From the NCBI GenBank assembly GCA_025455245.1, contig JALOMX010000200.1:1-5022 (forward strand): a stretch of 5,022 bases of DNA, in the 5' to 3' direction. The first letter of the stretch is position 1, and every line of letters starts with the position of its first letter. Made by a program: the position numbers and the translations under genes. This DNA is from Chitinophagaceae bacterium (GTDB lineage Bacteria > Bacteroidota > Bacteroidia > Chitinophagales > Chitinophagaceae). This document shows positions 1-5,022 of the stretch, piece by piece. The notes under the pieces were generated by a model. It was not told where the DNA came from. It saw nothing but the letters and a program-made list of their open reading frames with translations, and made no database searches.

Positions 1-585
1 GTACCACCACGTGAGTATATATTCTATATTAAGATTACCACACAGGATGGAACAAATGGTCTTAATACCTACTATGGTCAAACTGTAAGTTCAATTCCGG
101 GAACAGCCGGACGGGGAGATCTTGATGCGCAGGTTCCATGGGTTAACCGTCATCCGGTGGGCGATGTACGTCGCGGATATTACCAGTCAGGAAGCGGCGG
201 TCGTAGGCTTACCCGCAAACACCTTGATCGTTTTGGACATGTCCCCGTTGTAAGGTTGGCAGAAATGTTGCTCACACGCGCCGAAGCAAACTTCAGGTTG
301 GGAACGGTGGTTGGTGCAACTCCTCTTACTGATATCAACCGTATTCGTGAAAGGGTAGGACTTAGCCTTCTTGCTGATGTAAACCTTGATGAGATCCTGC
401 TTCAGCGTGACCTTGAACTCGCATATGAAGGGCATTTTCTCTGGGATTTAAAACGTAACAGAAAAGCCTCTGCAGGCAGTACCGGTTCCAACGGACCGGC
501 TTGGAATAGCCCTAAGCTCGTGATGCCTATTCCGCAGCGTGAAATGGACGTAAATGATAACCTTGTGCAAAACGAAGGCTATTAA
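1..585 (+). CDS. SusD/RagB family nutrient-binding outer-membrane lipoprotein, C-terminal part (5' end outside window)
   Basis: The frame is open from the first base to a TAA at 583-585 and gives the last 194 residues. SusD proteins are surface lipoproteins that sit on a TonB-dependent SusC channel and capture glycans or other large nutrients. The C-terminal signatures are all present: RLAEMLLTRAEANFRLG at about fragment residues 85-101 (the TPR-like helix with the conserved RxAExxLxxAEA pattern), LTDINRIRERVGL at about 109-121, DLELAYEGHFLWDLKR at about 137-152, and the closing PIPQREMDVNDNLVQNEGY at 176-194, close to the family ending PIPxxExxxNpxLxQNpGY. Family members are usually 450-600 residues, so more than half the gene, including the signal peptide and lipobox, lies to the left. 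A susC partner is expected further upstream but cannot be seen. The fragment does not show the substrate. An internal GTG at 157 is not a credible start, because the same frame is coding upstream of it. Confidence 0.95.
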   Translation, partial: VPPREYIFYIKITTQDGTNGLNTYYGQTVSSIPGTAGRGDLDAQVPWVNRHPVGDVRRGYYQSGSGGRRLTRKHLDRFGHVPVVRLAEMLLTRAEANFRLGTVVGATPLTDINRIRERVGLSLLADVNLDEILLQRDLELAYEGHFLWDLKRNRKASAGSTGSNGPAWNSPKLVMPIPQREMDVNDNLVQNEGY

Positions 586-604
586 TTGATACCAACTTCA
601 AATG

Positions 605-644
605 AAAAAGGAAGCTGTTTCAAATAAGAAGCAGCTTCCTTTTT
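605..644. terminator. Bidirectional intrinsic terminator between convergent genes
   Basis: The arm AAAAAGGAAGCTG at 605-617 pairs perfectly with CAGCTTCCTTTTT at 632-644. Three further pairs (one G-T wobble, two A-T) close the stem onto an 8-base loop at 621-628. The right arm runs into T residues through 646, so it ends the + strand susD-like transcript. The left arm begins with five A residues, which read as a U tract on the - strand, so the same hairpin can end the leftward operon. It sits 19 bases after the susD stop and 25 bases beyond the S41 protease stop. Confidence 0.9.
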
Positions 645-669
645 TTGTTAAGTTGTATAAAGGTGAGCT

Positions 670-2175
670 TTATTTTTTCTCTTCTGATTTAAGGATCAAC
701 TCATAAGCCTTTTGCATTTTTCTATCTGATCCAAGCCTGATGGATTCGCTGCCCGGTGTTACATGATAATCAGGTAATATTCCTTTACCGTTTTGAGGAA
801 TATCGACATCGGTAATAATGCGAAATAAGGGCAATCTTATCCTGACCTTACTGTTTGGAAGTGTTACATAGGGTGTAAAAACTGCAGAGTTTCCCCTTGC
901 ACCTCCACCCGTTTCTTCCCCAATGATGGTCACATTAGGTTGCTCCATGATTTTGGAAAGAAATAAGGTGGATGCGGAGAAGGTAAATCCTCCTGTAAGT
1001 GCATAGACCTGTCCTTTGAAATGATATCTTTTTTTGGGCTTGTGCATGACCCTTTCTGCAGACTGCATATGAAACCTCCCATCTGCCTGTTTCTTTGCAA
1101 AGGTCCAGTGGAAATATTTAAATACCCATCCATGCTGAGTATATTTTGGGTAAGCGGGAACCAGGTTTTTTGCACTAACAGAATCTGCCATTCTGAAAGG
1201 TTTGTTTATTAGATATCTTGTCAGCAAGGTACTGTTTTCAACCTTGCCTCCTCCATTCATTCTCAGGTCGATGATCAGATTGGATATTTTTTGTTTGTAA
1301 AGGGTTTTAAAACTTTTCCGGATGAATGACGGCACCTTCGGGTGACTGAAATTATTCAATTCAAACACAGCAATTTTTTGCGAAGTATCTGTTTTTAAAA
1401 AACCATAAGATGGTCTTTTAAGGTTGGTATTCAGTTGGTTTCTGCGGGAGGTATCCTTTTTTATCAGGCTGTCTTTTTTTGCCGGAAAATATACCGGTAA
1501 CACCGAAGAAGTGTCTTTTCCTTTTTCATTGATATAACCAATGTTGTAAGAATTCTTTAATCCGTACATCCATTTAAAACGTGCGCCAAAAGCCGCACTG
1601 ATCTGTAGTTCTTTGAAGCCATCACTGAAGCCATCCGTGGAAATATATTCTTTCATCTGTCTGATAAAAACGGAAGTTCCAATACTGTCAATAGTTGTGA
1701 CGATAGTGCCTTTTTTGATGTTGGAGGTATCTTTTGAAATATTTTGAAGCACCACCATACTGTCGTTTCCCCACACCTTGACTGATAAAGGGAACTGAGG
1801 TGTTTTGGAATTCTTAAAAAATTTTGAATAGGCTTTGGATGAACTAACTGTAGTATGTCCGCACCTGATTGCAGCCACCGCGTAGGATAACCGTAGCCTG
1901 AACTCAGCCTCTGTAAGGCTGTCGGTAATGGATGCACGAACTTTTTCAAAAACAGCATTCACGCTGTCTTCAGGTCCGTACCAGTTGTATGAAGGATGAT
2001 TTTTTTTATAGGTTTTCCATGCAATATCAAAGTCTTCAATCAATTGTCCGGCGCTGAATTTTCTCTCAGGATTGAATTGGCTTTTAGATACGCCACACCC
2101 TGAGATAATTGCACCAGCTATGGAAAGAACAACCGCTGTGCAGAGTTTTCGGGATAAAGTAATCCGCCTAATCAT
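670..2175 (-). CDS. S41-family (C-terminal-processing/tricorn-like) serine peptidase, predicted lipoprotein
   Basis: A 501-residue protein. The N-terminus has basic residues, a hydrophobic stretch and a lipobox ISGC ending at Cys27, so it is probably exported and lipid-anchored. No acidic run follows the Cys, so a surface-export signal of the Bacteroidota type is not obvious. A PDZ-like segment lies at about 150-185. The S41 core follows: LIIDLRMNGGG at 300-310, and ALTGGFTFSAS at 392-402, where Ser400 is the likely nucleophile, then IGEETGGGARG at 418-428. The Lys of Ser/Lys C-terminal-processing proteases is not seen in the GEETGGG loop. The CGHT motif at 105-108 and Glu421 suggest the tricorn-like His/Ser/Glu arrangement instead; this assignment is inferred. 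The substrate is unknown. The ATG at 2173-2175 overlaps the end of mtgA by 8 bases, which suggests translational coupling as the last gene of the operon. The family call is firm; the cellular role is open. Confidence 0.9.
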   Translation of the reverse strand: MIRRITLSRKLCTAVVLSIAGAIISGCGVSKSQFNPERKFSAGQLIEDFDIAWKTYKKNHPSYNWYGPEDSVNAVFEKVRASITDSLTEAEFRLRLSYAVAAIRCGHTTVSSSKAYSKFFKNSKTPQFPLSVKVWGNDSMVVLQNISKDTSNIKKGTIVTTIDSIGTSVFIRQMKEYISTDGFSDGFKELQISAAFGARFKWMYGLKNSYNIGYINEKGKDTSSVLPVYFPAKKDSLIKKDTSRRNQLNTNLKRPSYGFLKTDTSQKIAVFELNNFSHPKVPSFIRKSFKTLYKQKISNLIIDLRMNGGGKVENSTLLTRYLINKPFRMADSVSAKNLVPAYPKYTQHGWVFKYFHWTFAKKQADGRFHMQSAERVMHKPKKRYHFKGQVYALTGGFTFSASTLFLSKIMEQPNVTIIGEETGGGARGNSAVFTPYVTLPNSKVRIRLPLFRIITDVDIPQNGKGILPDYHVTPGSESIRLGSDRKMQKAYELILKSEEKK

Positions 2176-2851
2176 TTATGAGTTTTGCAATTTCAGGATC
2201 TGATTGTAACTGCCGCATTTGTTTTTGTATCCAGCCTATGCGCCTGCTGACATAACGGGAAGGTTTACCGGGATTATACTTTTTAGGCGAAGGCAGACAG
2301 GCTGCTATGGCCGCAGCTTCACGGGCTGAAAGTGAAGCCGCACTCTTTTTAAAATAATGTTGTGCGGCTGCTTCTATTCCGTATACGCCCTTTCCCATTT
2401 CGGCAATGTTCAGATACAATTCGAGAATCCTTCTTTTACTGTATAAAAGCTCCATCCAAAGGGTACAATACGCCTCCAGACCTTTTCGAAGCCAACTGCG
2501 CCCCTGCCATAAAAATACATTTTTGGCAACCTGCTGACTTATGGTGCTTCCCCCGCGAAGCTTTCCTGTTTGGTTTTCATTGAATTCCATTGCTGCCTGA
2601 ATTCCCTTCAGGTCAAAGCCAAAATGCTGAGGGAAAAGCTGATCTTCTGCTGCAATTACAGAAAGCCGGGCATGTTTACTCATGTTCTTTAACGAAACAT
2701 AATCCCTCTTAAGGCCTTCTCCCCTTATTAAACTCCCCATCATGGTAAGGGTAAGCGGTGGATTAAACACCCATATTATTATGGTATAAATAATATGCAG
2801 TACAAACAGCCAGACAATAAATTTTTTAAATGCTTTCAGGACTTTTTTCAT
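2168..2851 (-). CDS. mtgA: Monofunctional biosynthetic peptidoglycan glycosyltransferase MtgA (GT51)
   Basis: Polymerises lipid II into glycan strands on the outer face of the cytoplasmic membrane, without a transpeptidase domain. From the ATG at 2849-2851 the product is 227 residues, close to the 242 of E. coli MtgA. One membrane helix lies at about 10-30, followed by the GT51 motifs in order (227-residue numbering): AAEDQLFPQHFGFD (catalytic Glu69), RGGSTISQQVAKN around 99-111, RKGLE at 122-126, and KRRILELYLNIAEMG at about 139-153. The frame can be extended to a TTG at 2861-2863 next to the upstream stop, adding only four residues (TTG-Thr-Pro-Cys). The ATG is preferred because it is followed by the usual MKK...basic/hydrophobic start. 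Neither start has a Shine-Dalgarno sequence. The gene begins 12 bases after the preceding stop and its end overlaps the S41 gene, so it is the middle gene of a three-gene transcript. It lies near murA, which faces the other way. Confidence 0.96.
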   Translation of the reverse strand: MKKVLKAFKKFIVWLFVLHIIYTIIIWVFNPPLTLTMMGSLIRGEGLKRDYVSLKNMSKHARLSVIAAEDQLFPQHFGFDLKGIQAAMEFNENQTGKLRGGSTISQQVAKNVFLWQGRSWLRKGLEAYCTLWMELLYSKRRILELYLNIAEMGKGVYGIEAAAQHYFKKSAASLSAREAAAIAACLPSPKKYNPGKPSRYVSRRIGWIQKQMRQLQSDPEIAKLIND

Positions 2852-2863
2852 GCAAGGAGTCAA

Positions 2864-3418
2864 TTAACTTTCAATCACTTTCAGTTGATACTTTTTCCCG
2901 ATATATAATTTTTTAGGCCAGGCTTTTTTCAATATGAAGCCTGTGGCAGCAATGCCTGCACCTATCAAAACATTGGGTAAATTCTCTTCACCAAATGGCG
3001 GGTCGCCTTGTCTTGTGGTATTGAAGATGTTTAATACAAGGTAACCGCTGCCTGCAAGAAGCAGAAGGGTACCTTCGGTTATAATATTTTTACCTTTTTG
3101 CCTTCCGGCAGGAAAACTTCCGATGTTGGCTATGCTGAACTGAAGGTTGAATTTTCCCATCGTATCATACAGGATTCCTCCGTTTTGTGTTTGAATCCTA
3201 CGGATATTATATTGCGACAAAAATATACTGTCTGTTGAAATCCGCTCAACGATACCCGAAACAGGCATTTTTTCCGTGGTAAAAAACTGCATGGGCACCC
3301 CCTTAAAATAGCGGCCAATAGTTTTGTTCCCTTTTTTCAGCAGTAAAGTTGAAGATCCATCAGATTGGCAAAAAACCGCGAGCGGACAAAATAAAAAGAT
3401 GAGGAAGCGGGTTGGCAT
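2864..3418 (-). CDS. Uncharacterised small exported/membrane protein
   Basis: A 184-residue protein that I do not recognise as a named family. Residues 1-18 (MPTRFLIFLFCPLAVFCQ) look like a signal peptide. Neither Cys sits in a good lipobox, because Phe precedes each one. Residues 24-75 (LLLKKGNKTIGRYFKGVPMQF... ISTDSIFLSQYNIRRI) look like a small beta-rich domain. A similar pattern, KG...I.Y..G..I.F followed by I..I..DSI.L, occurs in many Bacteroidota hypothetical proteins, by memory rather than by search. Two hydrophobic stretches at about 114-131 and 148-165 could be membrane helices, and the tail is basic. It is first in the operon, 12 bases before mtgA and 56 bases from divergent murA. 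An envelope role is plausible from position only. The ATG at 3416-3418 is the only start that keeps the signal peptide; the next Met is residue 43. Confidence 0.82.
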   Translation of the reverse strand: MPTRFLIFLFCPLAVFCQSDGSSTLLLKKGNKTIGRYFKGVPMQFFTTEKMPVSGIVERISTDSIFLSQYNIRRIQTQNGGILYDTMGKFNLQFSIANIGSFPAGRQKGKNIITEGTLLLLAGSGYLVLNIFNTTRQGDPPFGEENLPNVLIGAGIAATGFILKKAWPKKLYIGKKYQLKVIES

Positions 3419-3422
3419 GGTT

Positions 3423-3430
3423 CAAACATA
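3423..3430 (-). promoter_or_regulatory. Candidate -7 element for the hypothetical-mtgA-S41 operon
   Basis: Read on the - strand the bases are TATGTTTG, an exact match to the Bacteroidota -7 consensus TAnnTTTG. The -33 box expected 19 bases upstream (3450-3453) reads GGGC, not TTTG, so only half the promoter is present. The element ends four bases before the ATG at 3418, which would place the transcript start at or within a couple of bases of the start codon. Confidence 0.4.
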
Positions 3431-3442
3431 GTACTTGTTTCC

Positions 3443-3450
3443 CATCTTTG
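3443..3450 (+). promoter_or_regulatory. Candidate -7 element for murA
   Basis: CATCTTTG differs from the Bacteroidota -7 consensus TAnnTTTG at one defined base (C for T). It is followed by CCCCCTAA, much like the sequence after the tRNA promoter at 4833-4840. The -33 position 19 bases upstream (3420-3423, GTTC) matches poorly. The implied leader before the murA ATG is short, about 20 bases, A/T-rich and without a Shine-Dalgarno sequence. Confidence 0.4.
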
Positions 3451-3474
3451 CCCCCTAAAAAATGATTTATATTT

Positions 3475-4785
3475 ATGGATCAATTTGTGGTACACGGAGG
3501 CGTAAAGCTTAGCGGGGCTATAGAACCTCAGGGAGCCAAAAATGAAGCCCTTCAAGTGATTTCGGCTGTATTGATGACTGATGAACCTATAACCATCCAT
3601 AATATTCCTGATATTATTGATGTAAATCTTTTGATCAGCCTTTTGGCTGATGCGGGTGTGAAGATTGAGCATGCAGGTCAAAAAACCATTCGTTTTGATG
3701 CTTCAGGTGTAAATCCGGATTATTTTGAAACAGAGGATTTTCATAAAAAGAGTGGAAAGCTCCGTGGATCTGTAATGCTTGCCGGACCCATGCTTGGCCG
3801 CTTTGGAAAAGCCTATATTCCCAAGCCCGGAGGGGATAAAATTGGTCGCAGAAGATTGGATACCCACATCCTTGGATTTGAAAGACTGGGTGCAGTTTAT
3901 ACATACGATGAAGAGTTTGGTAGTTATAGCCTTAACGGAAGTAAAATGCAGGGAAATTACCTGCTGCTTGATGAGCCATCGGTAACCGGAACAGCCAACC
4001 TTGTGATGGCGGCGGCCCTTATACCCGGTAAAACCATTTTATACAATGCAGCCTGCGAACCTTATATACAGCAACTATGCAGGATGATAAACAGAATGGG
4101 TGGAAAAATTACCGGCATCGGAAGCAACCTTTTGGAAATAGAAGGCGTTGAAAAACTAACGGGCACAAGCCATACCATTCTGCCCGATATGATAGAAGTA
4201 GGGTCATTTATCGGGATGGCTGCCATGACACAGAGTGCCATCGAGATCCGGGGCTGTGGAATAGAACATCTTGGTATTATTCCCGAAAAATTCAGGCAAT
4301 TGGGTATTTCCTTTGAAACCAGGGGCGATGACATCCTTGTTCCCGAGCAGGATGTTTATGAAATTCAAACGTTTATGGATGGAGGCGTTTTAACCATTTA
4401 TGACCATCCATGGCCGGGTTTGACACCGGATCTTTTGAGCATTATGCTTGTAGTGGCTACGCAGGCCCGTGGTACAGTGCTCATTCATCAGAAAATGTTT
4501 GAAAGCCGGTTGTTTTTTACCGATAAATTGATTGACATGGGGGCACAGATTATTCTATGTGATCCTCACAGGGCCGCAGTGGTTGGGCTTGCCCGTCAAC
4601 AGCCATTGAGGGGGATAACCATGAGCAGTCCCGATATCAGGGCAGGGGTCGCGCTTCTGATAGCGGCACTTAGTGCACAGGGCAAAAGTACTATCCAGAA
4701 TATTGAACAAATAGATCGTGGATACGAGAATATCGAGGGCAGATTGAAAGCATTGGGTGCCCGGATAGAAAGAATCAAGGCATAA
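3475..4785 (+). CDS. murA: UDP-N-acetylglucosamine 1-carboxyvinyltransferase (MurA), Asp-type
   Basis: Transfers enolpyruvate from PEP to UDP-GlcNAc in the cytoplasm, the first committed step of peptidoglycan synthesis. The 436 residues are full length for the family (E. coli 419). The substrate-binding GAKNEAL lies at 20-26, with Lys22 and Asn23 as in E. coli. Arg97 in KLRGS matches the PEP-binding Arg91. The mobile catalytic loop is IPKPGGDKIGRRRLDTH at about 115-131. Asp319 in PGLTPDL corresponds to the catalytic Asp305, and SSPDIRAGVALLIAAL at 384-399 holds the conserved Arg389 (Arg397 in E. coli). Asp121 stands where E. coli has Cys115, the residue alkylated by fosfomycin. Asp at this place is known to keep activity and give fosfomycin insensitivity in M. 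tuberculosis and Chlamydia enzymes. The ATG at 3475 has no Shine-Dalgarno; an upstream ATG at 3462 is out of frame. No terminator is visible after the TAA, so readthrough toward the tRNA is possible. Confidence 0.97.
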   Translation: MDQFVVHGGVKLSGAIEPQGAKNEALQVISAVLMTDEPITIHNIPDIIDVNLLISLLADAGVKIEHAGQKTIRFDASGVNPDYFETEDFHKKSGKLRGSVMLAGPMLGRFGKAYIPKPGGDKIGRRRLDTHILGFERLGAVYTYDEEFGSYSLNGSKMQGNYLLLDEPSVTGTANLVMAAALIPGKTILYNAACEPYIQQLCRMINRMGGKITGIGSNLLEIEGVEKLTGTSHTILPDMIEVGSFIGMAAMTQSAIEIRGCGIEHLGIIPEKFRQLGISFETRGDDILVPEQDVYEIQTFMDGGVLTIYDHPWPGLTPDLLSIMLVVATQARGTVLIHQKMFESRLFFTDKLIDMGAQIILCDPHRAAVVGLARQQPLRGITMSSPDIRAGVALLIAALSAQGKSTIQNIEQIDRGYENIEGRLKALGARIERIKA

Positions 4786-4809
4786 ATAGTCAGGATATTT
4801 CAAAAAAAA

Positions 4810-4840
4810 TTTGGTTCATTCTGTTCAGCCCTTATTTTTG
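4810..4840 (+). promoter_or_regulatory. Bacteroidota-type promoter of the tRNA-Asn gene
   Basis: TTTG at 4810-4813 and TATTTTTG at 4833-4840 are separated by exactly 19 bases, a full match to the Bacteroidota consensus TTTG-N19-TAnnTTTG. Transcription would start a few bases downstream, within CACCCCCTAA at 4841-4850, leaving roughly 15-20 bases of 5' leader before the tRNA for RNase P to remove. Confidence 0.8.
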
Positions 4841-4863
4841 CACCCCCTAACAGGAAATAATAA

Positions 4864-4937
4864 TCCTCCTTAGCTCAGTTGGTTAGAGCATCTGACTGTT
4901 AATCAGAGGGTCGCTGGTTCAAGTCCAGCAGGGGGAG
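4864..4937 (+). tRNA. tRNA-Asn, anticodon GTT
   Basis: A complete 74-base cloverleaf. The acceptor arm TCCTCCT (4864-4870) pairs with AGGGGGA (4930-4936), with one G-T wobble, and G4937 is the discriminator base. The D arm is GCTC/GAGC at 4873-4876 and 4886-4889, with loop AGTTGGTTA. The anticodon stem TCTGA/TCAGA (4891-4895 and 4903-4907) encloses loop CTGTTAA, with GTT at 4898-4900. The T arm is GCTGG/CCAGC around TTCAAGT (4913-4929). The 3' CCA is not encoded (CAA follows the discriminator), so it must be added by the CCA-adding enzyme. It carries its own promoter and terminator, so it is a separate transcription unit downstream of murA. Confidence 0.98.
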
Positions 4938-4941
4938 CAAG

Positions 4942-4967
4942 AGTCACGTCAAAAGCGTGACTTTTTT
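4942..4967 (+). terminator. Intrinsic terminator of the tRNA-Asn transcript
   Basis: AGTCACG (4942-4948) pairs perfectly with CGTGACT (4956-4962) around the 7-base loop TCAAAAG, and the stem runs into a T tract through 4967. It begins five bases after the tRNA and ends three bases before the ATG of the next gene. Confidence 0.9.
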
Positions 4968-4970
4968 GTT

Positions 4971-5022
4971 ATGTACTACCTATATATTCTTTACTCTGCT
5001 ACTTCGGATTTATATTACTCCG
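4971..5022 (+). CDS. GIY-YIG nuclease family protein, N-terminal fragment (3' end outside window)
   Basis: From the ATG at 4971 the frame reads MYYLYILYSATSDLYYS, followed by the first base of a further codon at the window edge. This matches the start of small (about 80-100 residue) GIY-YIG proteins, in which a YxYIL core strand carries the GIY half and a following LYYxG carries the YIG half. LYIL at about residues 4-7 would be the first element and LYYS at 14-17 the second. Such proteins are often annotated as UPF0213-like or, misleadingly, as excinuclease ABC subunit C domain proteins. Catalytic Arg and Glu residues would lie beyond the edge, so activity cannot be judged. The ATG is only three bases past the tRNA terminator, leaving no room for a conventional leader. 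The call rests on 17 residues. Confidence 0.7.
   Translation, partial: MYYLYILYSATSDLYYS

Noticed and set aside
187..435. Open frame on the - strand, 82 codons
   Set aside because: Lies entirely antisense to the SusD-like coding region, whose family motifs are clear; the translation has no recognisable features.
1653..1958. Open frame on the - strand, 101 codons, within the S41 gene in another frame
   Set aside because: Out-of-frame shadow of the S41 peptidase; the real frame carries the signal peptide and the protease motifs.
2362..2583. Open frame on the + strand, 73 codons
   Set aside because: Antisense to the catalytic part of mtgA; no family features and no promoter of its own.
2867..3418. 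Lipoprotein signal in the hypothetical protein (Cys11 or Cys17)
   Set aside because: Both Cys residues are preceded by Phe, which does not fit a lipobox; an ordinary signal peptide is more likely.
3337..3681. Open frame on the - strand, 114 codons, spanning the murA start and the divergent spacer
   Set aside because: It overlaps both the signal peptide of the hypothetical gene and the conserved N-terminus of MurA, and its translation is not protein-like.
4555..4803. Open frame on the - strand, 82 codons, over the murA 3' end
   Set aside because: Antisense to conserved MurA C-terminal sequence; no supporting signal.
4786..4863. Possible terminator for murA before the tRNA
   Set aside because: No stem of useful length followed by a T tract was found; the A-run at 4802-4809 is part of the region just before the tRNA promoter.
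4864..4970. tRNA-Asn as an attachment site for an integrated element
   Set aside because: No integrase gene and no repeat of the tRNA 3' end were seen in the window; only the adjacent GIY-YIG start is notable.

Overview
The window looks like ordinary chromosome from a member of the Bacteroidota, and a Chitinophagaceae/Sphingobacteriia-type lineage is a reasonable guess. Three things support this. There is a SusD/RagB outer-membrane nutrient-binding protein. The MurA has the sequence PGGDKIGRRRLDTH, with Asp where most bacteria have the catalytic-loop Cys. Promoter-like elements match the Bacteroidota pattern TTTG-N19-TAnnTTTG, and no gene start has a clear Shine-Dalgarno sequence. The genus cannot be settled from this sequence alone.

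Layout from left to right: (1) bases 1-585, + strand, the last 194 residues of a SusD-like lipoprotein whose start lies outside the window. (2) Bases 605-644, a long A/T-flanked hairpin that can terminate transcription from both sides. (3) Bases 670-3418, - strand, a tight three-gene unit transcribed leftward. It reads: a small uncharacterised exported/membrane protein, then the peptidoglycan glycosyltransferase MtgA, then an S41-family serine protease predicted to be a lipoprotein. The last two genes overlap by 8 bases. (4) Bases 3419-3474, a short divergent control region with a promoter-like element facing each way. (5) Bases 3475-4785, + strand, murA, complete. (6) Bases 4864-4937, a tRNA-Asn (anticodon GTT) with its own near-perfect promoter and a strong terminator. 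(7) From 4971 to the right edge, the first 17 codons of what appears to be a small GIY-YIG nuclease gene.

The theme of the centre is the cell wall. MurA makes the first committed peptidoglycan precursor in the cytoplasm, and MtgA polymerises lipid II into glycan strands at the membrane. The two genes lie back to back across a 56-base spacer. The S41 protease and the small membrane protein share the mtgA transcript and may act in the envelope, but no direct role is visible. The SusD end belongs to a separate nutrient-uptake locus to the left.

I found no mobile element, CRISPR array or clear novel system. The items most worth a second look are the Asp-type MurA (predicted fosfomycin insensitivity), a possible leaderless start for the small hypothetical gene, and the GIY-YIG gene starting only three bases after the tRNA terminator.
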